From Desulfopila sp. IMCC35006 (GTDB taxonomy: Bacteria; Desulfobacterota; Desulfobulbia; Desulfobulbales; Desulfocapsaceae): a stretch of DNA of 64,000 bases. Both the position numbers and the translations under genes were made by a program. This document shows positions 18,941-28,070 of this stretch, piece by piece. The notes beneath the pieces were generated by a model. That model saw only the letters and a program-made list of their open reading frames with translations, was not told the origin of the DNA and did no database searches. Every line of letters begins with the position of its first letter. Position 1 is the first letter of the stretch. The stretch spans positions 62,001 through 126,000 of the forward strand of contig NZ_SWCM01000008.1 in assembly GCF_005116645.1 (NCBI RefSeq), given 5' to 3'.

Positions 18941-19301
18941 GACTGCCCGTTGTTGCTGCCGGTTGCTTGTTCTCGTGATCTTAGGCGGCTGAGGATATTG
19001 GGGTCACGGGGAACGGGGTGCCGGGTCAAATGAAAGGCTTGTTAGGCGGGGAATCCCGCCGTCCATGCCACCCTGCTTCGGCGGTGGGTCAATGGCAAGT
19101 CTGCCGATAGAAAGCACCACCACGAACAGCGTATTGTATCTGCACGCAGAACTCAAACAATTGAAATGAAAGATTGAACAGTTGCCGATGGAGCCCAGCA
19201 AGTGAGGCAGAGCAGCAAGCCGGTAAAAATCGGCTTTACGATTGTCACCCTTTGTTTGATTGCGGGCCATCAACCGCAATAGAGTGGAGGAGGATACTAC
19301 C
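18941..19301. other. Intergenic stretch, no clear gene
   Basis: No coding sequence that I can support. A short frame near 19130-19205 reads VLYLHAELKQLK, a stop, then KIEQLPMEPSK, which may be the decayed tail of an old gene but is too short to name. The strong ribosome site GTGGAGGAGG at the right end belongs to the flavoprotein gene. Confidence 0.4.
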
Positions 19302-20690
19302 ATGAAAACATTGCAAGCTGTAAAAATCGATGCGTTGAAAAAGAATCACCAGGGACAGATCCTTCTCCCGGACGATGGAGTAGCCTATGATGCTGCACGA
19401 AAAATATGGAACGGCATGGTCGACAGACATCCTGCGCTCATTGCCCGTTGCGTAACCGCTGCGGATGTCGTGTGTGCAGTAAATTTTGCGCGAAACAATA
19501 AGCTGCTGCTTGCCGTCCGCGGCGGTGGGCACAATATTGCCGGTAATGCCGTATGTGACGACGGTCTCGTCATAGATTTATCCCGGATGAAAAAAGCGAG
19601 TGTCGATCCAGGCAAACGCCGTGTGGTAATTGAAGGTGGGGCGACGCTTGCAGACCTTGATGCGGCGACCCAGGTCCATGGTCTGGCTACCCCGCTTGGA
19701 ATCAATTCCACCACCGGCGTTGCCGGCCTGACACTTGGTGGCGGCTTTGGCTGGTTAAGCCGCAAGTACGGCATGACGGTCGATAACCTTGAGTCTGCCG
19801 AGGTAGTAACCGCAGAGGGAAAAATCATTCGTGCCAGTGATACCGAACATCCCGACCTCTTCTGGGCATTGCGGGGAGGCGGCGGTAATTTTGGTGTTGT
19901 CACCAGCTTCGAATTCCGGCTTCACCCCGTCGGGCCGGATGTGCTGAGTGGCTTGATCGTCTACCCAATTTCCGAGGCGAAGTCGGTGTTGCAAAAATAT
20001 CGTGAATTTCAGGCCGAGGCGCCTGACGAACTTTCTGTGTGGATCGTCCTTCGTCAGGCACCGCCTCTGCCTTTTCTGCCAGAGGCGGTACATGGCAGGG
20101 AGGTCCTGGTGCTGGCCCTGTTGTATGCGGGCGACCCAAAACAGGGGGCGTCGCTTACAGAGCCGTTGCGCAAATTTGGCACGCCCTTAGGGGAACATGT
20201 CGGCGTCCAGCCGTACTCCGCCTGGCAGCAGGCTTTTGATCCGCTGCTGGCCCATGGCGCGAGAAACTACTGGAAATCGCACAACTTCAGAACGCTCGAC
20301 GACGGTTTGTTTGATGCGGTACTGCAGTATGTCAAGACGCTTCCTTCGCCGCAGTGTGAGATATTCTTCGGCGCTATCGGTGGCGCTGCTACACTGCCGG
20401 CGCCGGATGCCACGGCATACGCACATCGAGACACCCTGTACGCAATGAATGTGCATGGTCGCTGGGAGGACCCGGCTGACGACGAACGCTGTATTGACTG
20501 GGCGCGCAGTTTTTTCAAGGCCTCTGCCCCTTTTGCCAGCGGCAGCGTGTATGTCAATTTCCTCACAGGGGACGAGAGTGATCGGCTCCGTGCCGCTTAT
20601 GGGCCGAACTATGATCGTCTTGCTCGGGTGAAGCGGACGTATGATCCAACCAATCTCTTCTGTATGAATCAAAATATTAAGCCGGCCTGA
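19302..20690 (+). CDS. FAD-linked oxidase, berberine-bridge/6-hydroxynicotine oxidase type
   Basis: A 462-residue flavoprotein with an N-terminal FAD_binding_4 (PCMH) domain and a C-terminal berberine-bridge-like domain. VRGGGHNIAG places His77 as the expected covalent FAD ligand; GLTLGGGFGWLSRKYGMTVDNL and WALRGGGGNFGVVTSFEF are standard FAD contacts; the C-terminus NLFCMNQNIKPA is the BBE signature end. Enzymes of this family oxidise alcohols, sugars or amines with oxygen or another acceptor. The second covalent ligand (Cys) of bicovalent members is probably absent. The start at 19302 has GTGGAGGAGG in front; a TTG start 42 bases upstream is less likely. It lies upstream of the lactate permease but about 760 bases away, so a shared pathway is uncertain. 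Confidence 0.9.
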   Translation: MKTLQAVKIDALKKNHQGQILLPDDGVAYDAARKIWNGMVDRHPALIARCVTAADVVCAVNFARNNKLLLAVRGGGHNIAGNAVCDDGLVIDLSRMKKASVDPGKRRVVIEGGATLADLDAATQVHGLATPLGINSTTGVAGLTLGGGFGWLSRKYGMTVDNLESAEVVTAEGKIIRASDTEHPDLFWALRGGGGNFGVVTSFEFRLHPVGPDVLSGLIVYPISEAKSVLQKYREFQAEAPDELSVWIVLRQAPPLPFLPEAVHGREVLVLALLYAGDPKQGASLTEPLRKFGTPLGEHVGVQPYSAWQQAFDPLLAHGARNYWKSHNFRTLDDGLFDAVLQYVKTLPSPQCEIFFGAIGGAATLPAPDATAYAHRDTLYAMNVHGRWEDPADDERCIDWARSFFKASAPFASGSVYVNFLTGDESDRLRAAYGPNYDRLARVKRTYDPTNLFCMNQNIKPA

Positions 20691-20960
20691 GAAAACAGTA
20701 CATGCAAATCAGCCGCACAGGATATTTATCCTGATGAAATCCCCCTAGACATCCTTGAGCTTGCCCAGATCAGTTTTGCAACCGGGCGGCTCAACATGGA
20801 TGCCTACCTGCAAACCAGGCAGAACGGCACCTGGGCCGCAAATCCCGTAGATACCAGCAGCGCTTCGCTATGCAGAGGATCGCTGTCAACGCCTTCAACA
20901 AAAGTACTCCTTTTACCAAATTTTCGGTCTGCCCGCCTCTCGCAGGGGCAATGCATGCCA
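20691..20960 (+). pseudogene. Start-less open frame with protein-like sequence after the flavoprotein
   Basis: The frame of the flavoprotein gene stays open for about 89 codons after its TGA stop. Its first part, including DEIPLDILELAQISFATGR and LNMDAYLQTRQ, reads like real protein, but it has no start codon with a ribosome site and the second half loses protein character. I read it as a fragment of an unrelated decayed gene. I cannot name the family. Confidence 0.3.
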
Positions 20961-21073
20961 TAAAAAACATAACACAAACAAGAGTCTCTCTGTGGTCTTG
21001 GCGCTATGATCCGCCGAGCTAACAGGCCAAAGGTATTGATAAAATATTTTTCACCCATAATGGTCCTTCCAAA

Positions 21074-21088
21074 ATTGGTACTACCAAT
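21074..21088. promoter_or_regulatory. Upstream palindromic operator, GntR/LldR type
   Basis: ATTGGTACTACCAAT is a perfect inverted repeat with a three-base centre. It matches the TNGTNNNACNA consensus of FadR-subfamily GntR regulators and is very close to the known E. coli LldR lactate operators. Its centre is 150 bases from the second operator. Confidence 0.7.
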
Positions 21089-21194
21089 ATGGCAATACAG
21101 GTACATGATAGGGCGAAAGGGCAGGATGGAAGAATTTTGCTAAGATATTGAAATAATTGTATAATAAATATTAATTTTGGGTATTTAATTCTCG

Positions 21195-21223
21195 TTGACA
21201 AATAAATATAATTCCAGTATTTA
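21195..21223 (+). promoter_or_regulatory. Probable promoter of the lactate permease gene
   Basis: TTGACA at 21195-21200, a 17-base spacer and TATTTA at 21218-21223. The -35 box is perfect and the -10 box weak (3 of 6). The second operator begins at the end of the -10 box, so a bound repressor would block polymerase. Confidence 0.5.
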
Positions 21224-21239
21224 ATTGGTCATACCAATT
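21223..21239. promoter_or_regulatory. Downstream palindromic operator, GntR/LldR type
   Basis: AATTGGTCATACCAATT is a perfect 17-base inverted repeat (7-base arms) with the same half-site as the copy at 21074. Two operators about 150 bases apart around the promoter mirror the loop-forming arrangement known for lactate regulation by LldR. No GntR regulator gene is in the window. Confidence 0.75.
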
Positions 21240-21452
21240 TTGGAGGCTGGAGCTGGTGGACGGAATTGGCAGCACCGTTCCTGGTTGTCAGGCGTTGGCA
21301 AACAATTCGATATTGCAAATTATAGGAGGAGAAGCGGAAGGTATGTAAAGAAGAAACACCCCCTTTTGGATCATTTCTCAAACTATTTCTGTGTAGTCCA
21401 ATCAACTCATCTGAAATAAAAAACAACTCTATCCGCCGCGGAGGAAAATCTT

Positions 21453-23234
21453 ATGCCCTGGCAACAAGTTTATAATCCTTTTGGCAATATTGGGCTGTCT
21501 GCCCTTATTGCCTCTATACCCATTATTTTTCTTTTCTGGGCTTTGGCATGGAAAAGAATGAAAGGCCAGTGGGCCGCTCTGGGAGCAACGGTACTGGCCA
21601 TCATGGTAGCGATAATCGCCTATGGAATGCCGGTGAAATTAGCTCTTCTCGCCACATTAGACGGAGCTCTTTTTGGCATATTTCCAGTTTGCTATATTAT
21701 TGTAACAGCCTTGTTTATTTACCACCTGTCGGTCAAGACCGGACAATTCGAGGTTATTAAAAACTCCCTGGCCTCCATCACCGACGACCGCCGTATGCAG
21801 GCATTGCTCATCGGTTTTTCCTTTGGTGCCTTTCTTGAGGGTGCAGCGGGCTTTGGTACCCCTGTTGCCATCACCGCGGCAATGCTGGTTGGTCTGGGCT
21901 TCAACCCTCTCTACGCCGCCGGCGTCTGCCTTATTGCCAATACGGCTCCGGTCGCTTTTGGTGCCATCGGTATCCCGATCGTTGTCGCCGGCCAGGTTTC
22001 AGGCATTCCTGAAATGGCCATCAGTCAGATGGTTGGCCGCACCCTGCCGTTTCTGAGCGTTATCATTCCCCTCTATCTCACCGTTTTGATGGCTGGATGG
22101 AAAAAAGGTCTGCAGGTGTGGCCGGCATGTTTTGTCTGTGGCGGCTCTTTTGCTATTGTTCAATTTCTGACCTCAAACTACATGGGGCCTCTGCTTCCGG
22201 ATATCCTTGCGGCAATAGCCTCCATCGTCTGTTTGGTTCTGTTCCTGAGAAAATGGCATCCTGAAGAGAGCTGGCATTTCCCGGGGGAAAAATCCAGTCT
22301 GGGACGAGAGAAACTCCAATACACCGGCGGGCAGGTTTTCCGGGCCTGGGCACCATTCATTATTCTGTCCGTCTTTGTCGCTGCCTGGGGCATTCCGTCT
22401 ATCAAGACGGCGCTGGATCATTTATTCCTCGTGAAATTCGAAATCGCCGGTCTCAATAACATGATCCTGAAAGGGGCGGATCCCATTCACGCGATTTATT
22501 CTCTCAACCTGCTGAGTGCAGCGGGAACTGCCATTTTATTTGCCGGAATTTTTTCTGTGCCCATCACCGGTGCGAGCGTTCAAACTGGCATTACGGTCGC
22601 CATAGAGACGGTCCAGAGACTGTTGTGGCCTATTTTTACCATCTCAATGATCATCGGATTTGCCTACATCTTCAACTTTTCAGGTATGGTTGTCACCCTG
22701 GGTGATGCATTTGCCTCAACGGGTTCGTTCTTTCCGTTTTTTGCCCCATTTCTTGGCTGGCTGGGTGTCTTTATGACAGGCTCTGATACCTCTTCCAATG
22801 CTTTTTTCTCGAAACTGCATGTGGTAACCGCCCAGAAGATTGGTGTTGATCCGGTTGTCCTGGTTGCGGCAAACTCCTCTGGCGGCGTCTGCGGCAAGAT
22901 GATTTCTCCCCAGTCTATTGCGGTCGCCACCTCAGCGACGGGTCTGGTCGGCAAAGAGGGCGATATTTTCCGGTTCACCCTGAAGCACTCCCTGATCCTG
23001 TGTTTTGTGGTCGGTATTATGGTTACCCTGCAGGCATATGCCCTGCCATGGATGATCCCTGCATATGACAAAGCCGAAGTGGCAGTCAAGGCGGTTGCTC
23101 AGGTTGTATCCTCTGTGGGGGTAAGCTATCTGATCGGTGTTTTTGCCCTGGTTGTGGGTATTACGGTACTTTCTATTGTCGTTGGCAGTAAAATCACCGC
23201 CAAAGAGGGGGCGAACGAATTCCACTTCCATTGA
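21453..23234 (+). CDS. lldP: L-lactate permease (LctP family)
   Basis: A 593-residue protein of the lactate permease family, with roughly a dozen hydrophobic helices. Family hallmarks are GAFLEGAAGFGTPVAITAAM near residue 130, SGMVVTLGDAFASTGSFFPF, LGWLGVFMTGSDTSSNAFF and AANSSGGVCGKMISPQSIAV. It imports lactate (and in some members glycolate) with protons across the inner membrane. GCGGAGGAAAATCTT precedes the ATG. The paired operators and promoter upstream suggest induction by a hydroxy acid. A strong terminator follows, so it is likely monocistronic; lactate oxidation genes must lie elsewhere. Confidence 0.95.
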   Translation: MPWQQVYNPFGNIGLSALIASIPIIFLFWALAWKRMKGQWAALGATVLAIMVAIIAYGMPVKLALLATLDGALFGIFPVCYIIVTALFIYHLSVKTGQFEVIKNSLASITDDRRMQALLIGFSFGAFLEGAAGFGTPVAITAAMLVGLGFNPLYAAGVCLIANTAPVAFGAIGIPIVVAGQVSGIPEMAISQMVGRTLPFLSVIIPLYLTVLMAGWKKGLQVWPACFVCGGSFAIVQFLTSNYMGPLLPDILAAIASIVCLVLFLRKWHPEESWHFPGEKSSLGREKLQYTGGQVFRAWAPFIILSVFVAAWGIPSIKTALDHLFLVKFEIAGLNNMILKGADPIHAIYSLNLLSAAGTAILFAGIFSVPITGASVQTGITVAIETVQRLLWPIFTISMIIGFAYIFNFSGMVVTLGDAFASTGSFFPFFAPFLGWLGVFMTGSDTSSNAFFSKLHVVTAQKIGVDPVVLVAANSSGGVCGKMISPQSIAVATSATGLVGKEGDIFRFTLKHSLILCFVVGIMVTLQAYALPWMIPAYDKAEVAVKAVAQVVSSVGVSYLIGVFALVVGITVLSIVVGSKITAKEGANEFHFH

Positions 23235-23267
23235 TAAGTGGCTGCGTTCCAGGTTGTCTGAACCCAA

Positions 23268-23306
23268 GGAGCAGGACTGCAGTTTTTTCAGTCCTGCTCC
23301 TCTTTT
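23268..23306 (+). terminator. Intrinsic terminator after lactate permease
   Basis: GGAGCAGGACTG at 23268-23279 pairs perfectly with CAGTCCTGCTCC at 23289-23300, followed by TCTTTT. It lies 33 bases after the stop codon. Confidence 0.9.
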
Positions 23307-23448
23307 ATGCAGTTTCTTCTCCGGCAGCCCGGGGATTGTACCTGAGTGATGATAAATCCGTCAGATACAGTCAAATCTTCCCCGTCCAGATTGATTTTCG
23401 TCGCGAATCTGGTCGTTTTTGATTCCGGGCTGCTGTCTTCCCCGTTGA

Positions 23449-24369
23449 TCAGGTTCGTGTCAATTTAAGGTATCGTGCCTGTTCCCAGAGTTGTTTTGCC
23501 ATGCGCACCGTGGCCTGATCAACCATACGCCCATCCACGGCGACGGCGCCCCTGCCTTCGGCCGCCGCATTTGCATCAGCCTCAAGTACTCTAGCCGCAA
23601 GTTCGATATCTTTTGGTGAAGGGGTGAAAACCTCGTTGATGATGTCGATCTGATCAGGGTGAATGGCCCATTTACCATCACAACCGAGAGCACAGGACAT
23701 TGTTGCAGAACGACGTAATCCTTCCGGATCCCTGAAGTTTCCATAGGGCGCGTCAATGGCAAGACAGCGGTTGGCCTTGGCTGCCATAATCATTCTACTT
23801 AAGGCAAAATGCCAGCGATGTCCGGGGTACAGATCCTCTTCCTTTTCCCCATGTCCGGAAATTGATACCAGCCGTGCTCCCACCGAGGCTGAGTAATCGG
23901 CAATACCGAAGACAAAGGTTTGCAGGCGATTACTTTCTCGGCCGATAGCCGCAGACTTGAGTAAACCTTCGGCTGTCTCGATCGAAACCTCAATGCCGAG
24001 GTGAGGGGAGAGCTTCTTGTTCATCTCGATACCGTCCAGCATACGGTCGACAAAAGATATATCGCCCGGGGCATTCACCTTCGGAACTACGATGGCGTCC
24101 AGAATGTGGCCACCATTTTCAACCACCTCAAGAAGATCGCGATAAGCAAACGGGGTGTCGAGAGAGTTGATGCGGACGGTGACGGTTTTGCCGGTCCAGT
24201 CAAGGTCGAGCAGAGAGCGAATTACCTGTGCGCGGGCCTTTTCTTTTGCATCTACCGGCACACTGTCCTCCAGATCCAGCATGATGACATCGGCATTGCT
24301 CGCAAGAGCCTTGCCGTGCATCTTTTCTATATGTCCTGGGACGGATAAATTGGAACGTCTGGGTTTCAT
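23449..24369 (-). CDS. CoA-ester lyase, CitE/malyl-CoA-lyase-like (HpcH/HpaI family)
   Basis: A 306-residue TIM-barrel lyase. RRSNLSVPGH at the N-terminus, DVIMLDLEDSVP with the metal-binding acidic pair, VRINSLDTP, IVVPKV, IEVSIETAEGLL with the catalytic Glu, and KWAIHPDQIDIINEVFTPS are all hallmarks of the CitE/malyl-CoA lyase group. The wording is closer to beta-methylmalyl-CoA or L-malyl-CoA lyase than to the true citrate lyase beta subunit, because no citD or citF neighbours exist. It would cleave or form a malyl-type CoA thioester into glyoxylate and an acyl-CoA. AAGGAGATAAT precedes its ATG. Confidence 0.88.
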   Translation of the reverse strand: MKPRRSNLSVPGHIEKMHGKALASNADVIMLDLEDSVPVDAKEKARAQVIRSLLDLDWTGKTVTVRINSLDTPFAYRDLLEVVENGGHILDAIVVPKVNAPGDISFVDRMLDGIEMNKKLSPHLGIEVSIETAEGLLKSAAIGRESNRLQTFVFGIADYSASVGARLVSISGHGEKEEDLYPGHRWHFALSRMIMAAKANRCLAIDAPYGNFRDPEGLRRSATMSCALGCDGKWAIHPDQIDIINEVFTPSPKDIELAARVLEADANAAAEGRGAVAVDGRMVDQATVRMAKQLWEQARYLKLTRT

Positions 24370-24531
24370 ATTATCTCCTTTATTGCATGAAATCGGCCTA
24401 CCTTTTCAGTAGTGGAGATTTAACCATGGAACCATCTCGAAGTCCCGCAATATCGATCCCTTATTGATGCTTTGTCATCATGTTTGTAGGCGGTATTCCG
24501 CAAGAGCACTTCTGTTGCAGCCAAAACACAC

Positions 24532-24570
24532 AAAAAAAACCCTGCTGAAATATATCAGCAGGGTTTTTTT
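24532..24570. terminator. Bidirectional intrinsic terminator
   Basis: CCCTGCTGA at 24540-24548 pairs with TCAGCAGGG at 24555-24563, with A8 on the left and T7 on the right, so it works in both directions. It serves the small minus-strand gene ending at 24629. Confidence 0.85.
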
Positions 24571-24628
24571 GCGACAGAGCAGGATACTCCCGATCATGGT
24601 TGGCAGATCGGGGGCACCCCACTCAAGC

Positions 24629-24814
24629 TTACCAGCTGTCACCAAGAACGAGACTGATGTCCGTGCACTTTTCCCGTTCGCTCTCGGTAAGGTCTTCGCC
24701 TCTTTTGAAATGCTTCAGATCATCCACATAACAGGCATACTCTTTACCGTTTTTATCATGTACGAAGACCATGTTATTATACTCTTTGGAAATTATTTCG
24801 CCTCTCATACTCAT
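24629..24814 (-). CDS. Small acidic hypothetical protein
   Basis: A 61-residue protein. The ATG at 24814 follows GAGAGGTGATATT, a good ribosome site; an in-frame start 14 codons upstream lacks one. The sequence MSMRGEIISKEYNNMVFVHD has a beta-hairpin rhythm, and a conserved-looking GKEYACYVDDLKHF follows, rather like a short SH3- or Tudor-like stress protein. The C-terminus is charged (LTESEREKCTDISLV). No named family is recognised. It has its own terminator, so it is probably expressed alone. Confidence 0.6.
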   Translation of the reverse strand: MSMRGEIISKEYNNMVFVHDKNGKEYACYVDDLKHFKRGEDLTESEREKCTDISLVLGDSW

Positions 24815-25356
24815 AATATCACCTCTCGGATTCAGTTGAATAGTTGTGTCGGTCAACTCTCAATTTGCTTCTCATTAGTTTGCCATCCATGATTCCATTC
24901 CTCGTTGACCTGCTTATACAGTATGTCTTCTCTTGACGAATGCAATAGGTAGTAAAAAGTAGAATATAAATAGTAAAAACTATCATAATGGCCGAAAAAT
25001 TATGTCGCAAGCATCTGAAGAACTTCTCCAAGCGTGAAACAGGTGCTCAAGGTTTGCTACGCTCTGGCCTGACGACCTCTGAGCGATAGAATATTGGCTT
25101 GTTTTCCATGGCGCCTATGATAATGTTGCATCATATCGACTGAATGTGACAAGAAGCAATGCCGCACATTGTTTTCCCGGTTTTTTCGTATCTGTAGGGC
25201 TTCTCCCATTCTCAGTTACCATTTTCTGGTACTTGTGAGCGTGTGCCTTTTCACCAGAATATTGCGCAGGCTTATGGTATTGAAATGGGCTGACTGAAAC
25301 CGTGGCTGTCGAGTGGCGGAGAGGTTGAAAACATACTTGAGCAGGGGATAGTGAAA
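24815..25356. other. Intergenic stretch, no clear gene
   Basis: This holds the divergent promoters of the small protein and the acyl-CoA synthetase. I see no RNA gene, no clear operator palindrome and no coding sequence with a ribosome site. A 70-codon minus-strand frame ending at 24819 has poor protein character. Confidence 0.45.
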
Positions 25357-27468
25357 ATGGCTAAAAGGCAGATGGATTTTTTGGAAAGCAGTGCGCTGTT
25401 GAGTCAATACGGTATTCAGGCAGATGGCCGTCAAGTGTACTCCATTCTGGATGCGGAACGTGCCGCCGATGCGTTTGGCTATCCTGTCGCAGTCAAACCT
25501 GTTTCAGAAAAAATCATCCATAAATCCGATGACGGGACCGTTTTTTTAAATATAAAAACGAAAAGTCAACTTCAACAGGCCTGCGCATCCATTGAAGAAA
25601 AAATGGGTGGTTTATCCGGAGAGAACAGGGAAGGCCTTCTTGTTCAGAAAATGGCGGAAAAGGGTTTTGAGCTGTTAATCGGGGCAAAACAGGACCCCGG
25701 GTTCGGGCCGGTGACAATGATCGGTATTGGCGGAATTTTTGTCGAGCTTTATTGTGATGCCGCCATGGGCATTGGGGTTCTTGCCAGAAATGATATTGAA
25801 CGTATGCTGACGAAAACCCAGGCCGGCAAGGTCCTTGACGGGTTTAGAGGGCAACGGTACGACAAGGAAATAATTATCAATCTGGCCGTGAATATCTCAA
25901 AACTTATGGCGGCCAATCCGGATATCAGTGAACTCGATCTCAATCCTGTTATTGTCTACGAAGAAGGTTGCGCCATTGTCGATGCCAGGCTTATTCGTGA
26001 TGAGAACATTGTCAAACCCCTGGCAGAGAATATCAAACAGTGGAAACTGGATAGTATCGATGCCATTTTTAATGCTAAATCGGTTGCGGTCATCGGTGCC
26101 TCCCGTCCTGGTACTCAAGGCGGGGTCATTTTGAAAAACTGTTCTAAAATCAGCAAGCTGTATCCGGTACATCCGAAACTTGCAAAAATTCACGGCCTCA
26201 TCTGTTATCCCTCTCTGAAAGATCTGCCGGAAATCCCGGAAGTGGGAGTCTTTGCCGTAAATTCTGAGAGGACAGTGGCCATTTTTGAAGAATTCTGCAG
26301 GATGGGTGGGAAAGGGGCCATTATCTTCAGTGATGGCTTTGCCGAAATGGGACGGAAGGAACTCGAGGAGCAGCTGGTGGCGATAAGCGAAACCTATAAG
26401 GTCGCTTTTATCGGCCCCAACTGTATGGGTGTCATCGATACCTTTACCGGTCTTAATACCAATTACATTCCTGAGCAACGTTCTGTGCCTGTTGCCAAAC
26501 CCAACTGCGTCGGGGTTATTTCCCAAAGCGGCGGTATTGGCCTTGAACTGCTGGAAATGTTCAGTGCAGATAACCAGAATCTGGGGAAATGGGTTTCTAT
26601 CGGTAATGCGGCATGCACTGGTGTACCGGAGCTCTTGGCCCATATGGGTAATGATCCGAAAATAAAAATCATTGCCATCTACCTGGAAGGCGTCGCCGAC
26701 GGCTTAAAGCTCATGAAAATTGGCCGGGAGGTCGCAAAAAAGAAACCTGTCCTGATCATCAAAGGAGGCACCGGGGGGGGCGCCGAAGCAGCGCTTTCCC
26801 ATACCGCATCCCTCGCCGGAAGCCACGAAGCCTTTAAAGCATGCTGCGAACAGGCTGGATTTTATCTGGTGGAAGAGCTTACCGAAGACCCCAAAATATT
26901 GGTCAATGTCATCTCGATCCTCACCAGTCAGCCAAAGACCGAGAGCAGCAGGATCGCAGTGGTCAGTGTTGGCGGAGGAGCGGGAATTCTTCTTGCCGAT
27001 CAGGTCACCGAGGAAGGCATGTCGCTTGCCGAATTTGCCCCTGAAACCAGAAAACGAATGAAGGCACTGATCGAGAAAAACCTGAAACCCGAGCAGCAAA
27101 GTCAGAGTGAGACCATTCTGAGAAATGTCGGAAACAATCCGATTGATCTGTTCGGAAACTGCAACGATGAGAGGCTTCTCGAGTCTATCCGAATTATAGA
27201 TAAAGACCCCAATACCGATGTGATTGTGGCCGCCATTTATCTGCAGGTCCCGCTTCTCTCGGAATATCTGCCTGAAAGATTGGTCGAGTTGAAGGAAGAG
27301 CTGACGAAACCACTCATTATCTCTCCCAGAGGTTTTTCAGAATATGTGGACCGGTGCAGAAAGTATATGGCTGATAAAAAGCTGCACACCTACACCGTTC
27401 CCATGATGAAACCTCTCAGTATCGCCATTAAAATCTGGAAAAAATACGGCCATTCATTTCTTGATTAG
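25357..27468 (+). CDS. NDP-forming acyl-CoA synthetase (fused ATP-grasp and CoA-binding subunits)
   Basis: A 703-residue protein of the ADP-forming acetyl/acyl-CoA synthetase family, which interconverts acyl-CoA plus ADP and phosphate with free acid plus ATP. The order is ATP-grasp first (VAVKPVSEKIIHKSDDGTVF, residues about 40-60; LDLNPVIVYEEGCAIVDAR near 195), then the CoA-binding domain (AKSVAVIGASRPGTQGGVIL near 240) and the succinyl-CoA-ligase-like domains with the phosphohistidine loop SHTASLAGS near residue 480. The active His is intact. ATG at 25357 is chosen because AGGGG lies 9 bases upstream; GTG at 25351 is too close. It could conserve energy as ATP during lactate or amino-acid oxidation; the acyl group is unknown. 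The cupin gene follows after 71 bases. Confidence 0.9.
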   Translation: MAKRQMDFLESSALLSQYGIQADGRQVYSILDAERAADAFGYPVAVKPVSEKIIHKSDDGTVFLNIKTKSQLQQACASIEEKMGGLSGENREGLLVQKMAEKGFELLIGAKQDPGFGPVTMIGIGGIFVELYCDAAMGIGVLARNDIERMLTKTQAGKVLDGFRGQRYDKEIIINLAVNISKLMAANPDISELDLNPVIVYEEGCAIVDARLIRDENIVKPLAENIKQWKLDSIDAIFNAKSVAVIGASRPGTQGGVILKNCSKISKLYPVHPKLAKIHGLICYPSLKDLPEIPEVGVFAVNSERTVAIFEEFCRMGGKGAIIFSDGFAEMGRKELEEQLVAISETYKVAFIGPNCMGVIDTFTGLNTNYIPEQRSVPVAKPNCVGVISQSGGIGLELLEMFSADNQNLGKWVSIGNAACTGVPELLAHMGNDPKIKIIAIYLEGVADGLKLMKIGREVAKKKPVLIIKGGTGGGAEAALSHTASLAGSHEAFKACCEQAGFYLVEELTEDPKILVNVISILTSQPKTESSRIAVVSVGGGAGILLADQVTEEGMSLAEFAPETRKRMKALIEKNLKPEQQSQSETILRNVGNNPIDLFGNCNDERLLESIRIIDKDPNTDVIVAAIYLQVPLLSEYLPERLVELKEELTKPLIISPRGFSEYVDRCRKYMADKKLHTYTVPMMKPLSIAIKIWKKYGHSFLD

Positions 27469-27539
27469 ACGGATGGGAATGTGATCGGTGCCAAACCTTT
27501 AGGCCAAAACCTCAATGAAATGATAAGGAGTGTCTCGCA

Positions 27540-27875
27540 ATGTTTTGTAAAAATAATACGGTGGAGTATCGAAAGCTTCTGGAGGGCGTCGAGCTGCAGA
27601 CCCTTGTCCATGGCGAAAAAACCCTGATGGGGCGATTTAAACTGGCCAGAGGTGCTAAAATTCCGCCGCACAAGCACCCGCATGAGCAAACGGGACTCCT
27701 GATTTCGGGGAGACTGCTCTTTACCGTCGAGAATAAGGAGCGCGAGGTTGAAACCGGCGACAGCTGGTGTCTGCCTGGCGGCAGGGAACACGCTGTTGTT
27801 GCCCTTGAAGATTCGGTTGTTGTGGAAATTTTCTCTCCGGTCCGCGCTGATTATCTTCCCGATACGCAGGAATAA
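27540..27875 (+). CDS. Small cupin-domain protein
   Basis: A 111-residue single-domain cupin after GATAAGGAGTG. The metal-binding motif 1 appears as IPPHKHPHEQTGLLISG (three His plus Glu) and motif 2 as PGGREHAVVALED. Such small cupins bind Mn, Fe, Ni or Zn and act as dioxygenases, isomerases or sensors; the substrate cannot be told. It lies 71 bases downstream of the acyl-CoA synthetase and may share its transcript. Confidence 0.85.
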   Translation: MFCKNNTVEYRKLLEGVELQTLVHGEKTLMGRFKLARGAKIPPHKHPHEQTGLLISGRLLFTVENKEREVETGDSWCLPGGREHAVVALEDSVVVEIFSPVRADYLPDTQE

Positions 27876-28070
27876 TTTGGGGAGTTTTTGAACTGGACTG
27901 CCAGGCAGCAATATTTCACTCTGACTCCGTGCTCTCTCTGGAGTCAAGTGGAAAGGTGGAGTGACTGTAGCGGGAGGTGTTTTTCTGTAGTCAGGTGCAT
28001 GAATTTTTAAAAATCCACTTGTATTCGATATGTTACCGCATAATTATCCTCTTTTGGGAGTTCCAATGGT

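Noticed and set aside
24819-25031. Minus-strand 70-codon frame with a hydrophobic stretch
   Set aside because: It starts with TTG, overlaps the leader of the small gene at 24814 and has an unlikely composition.
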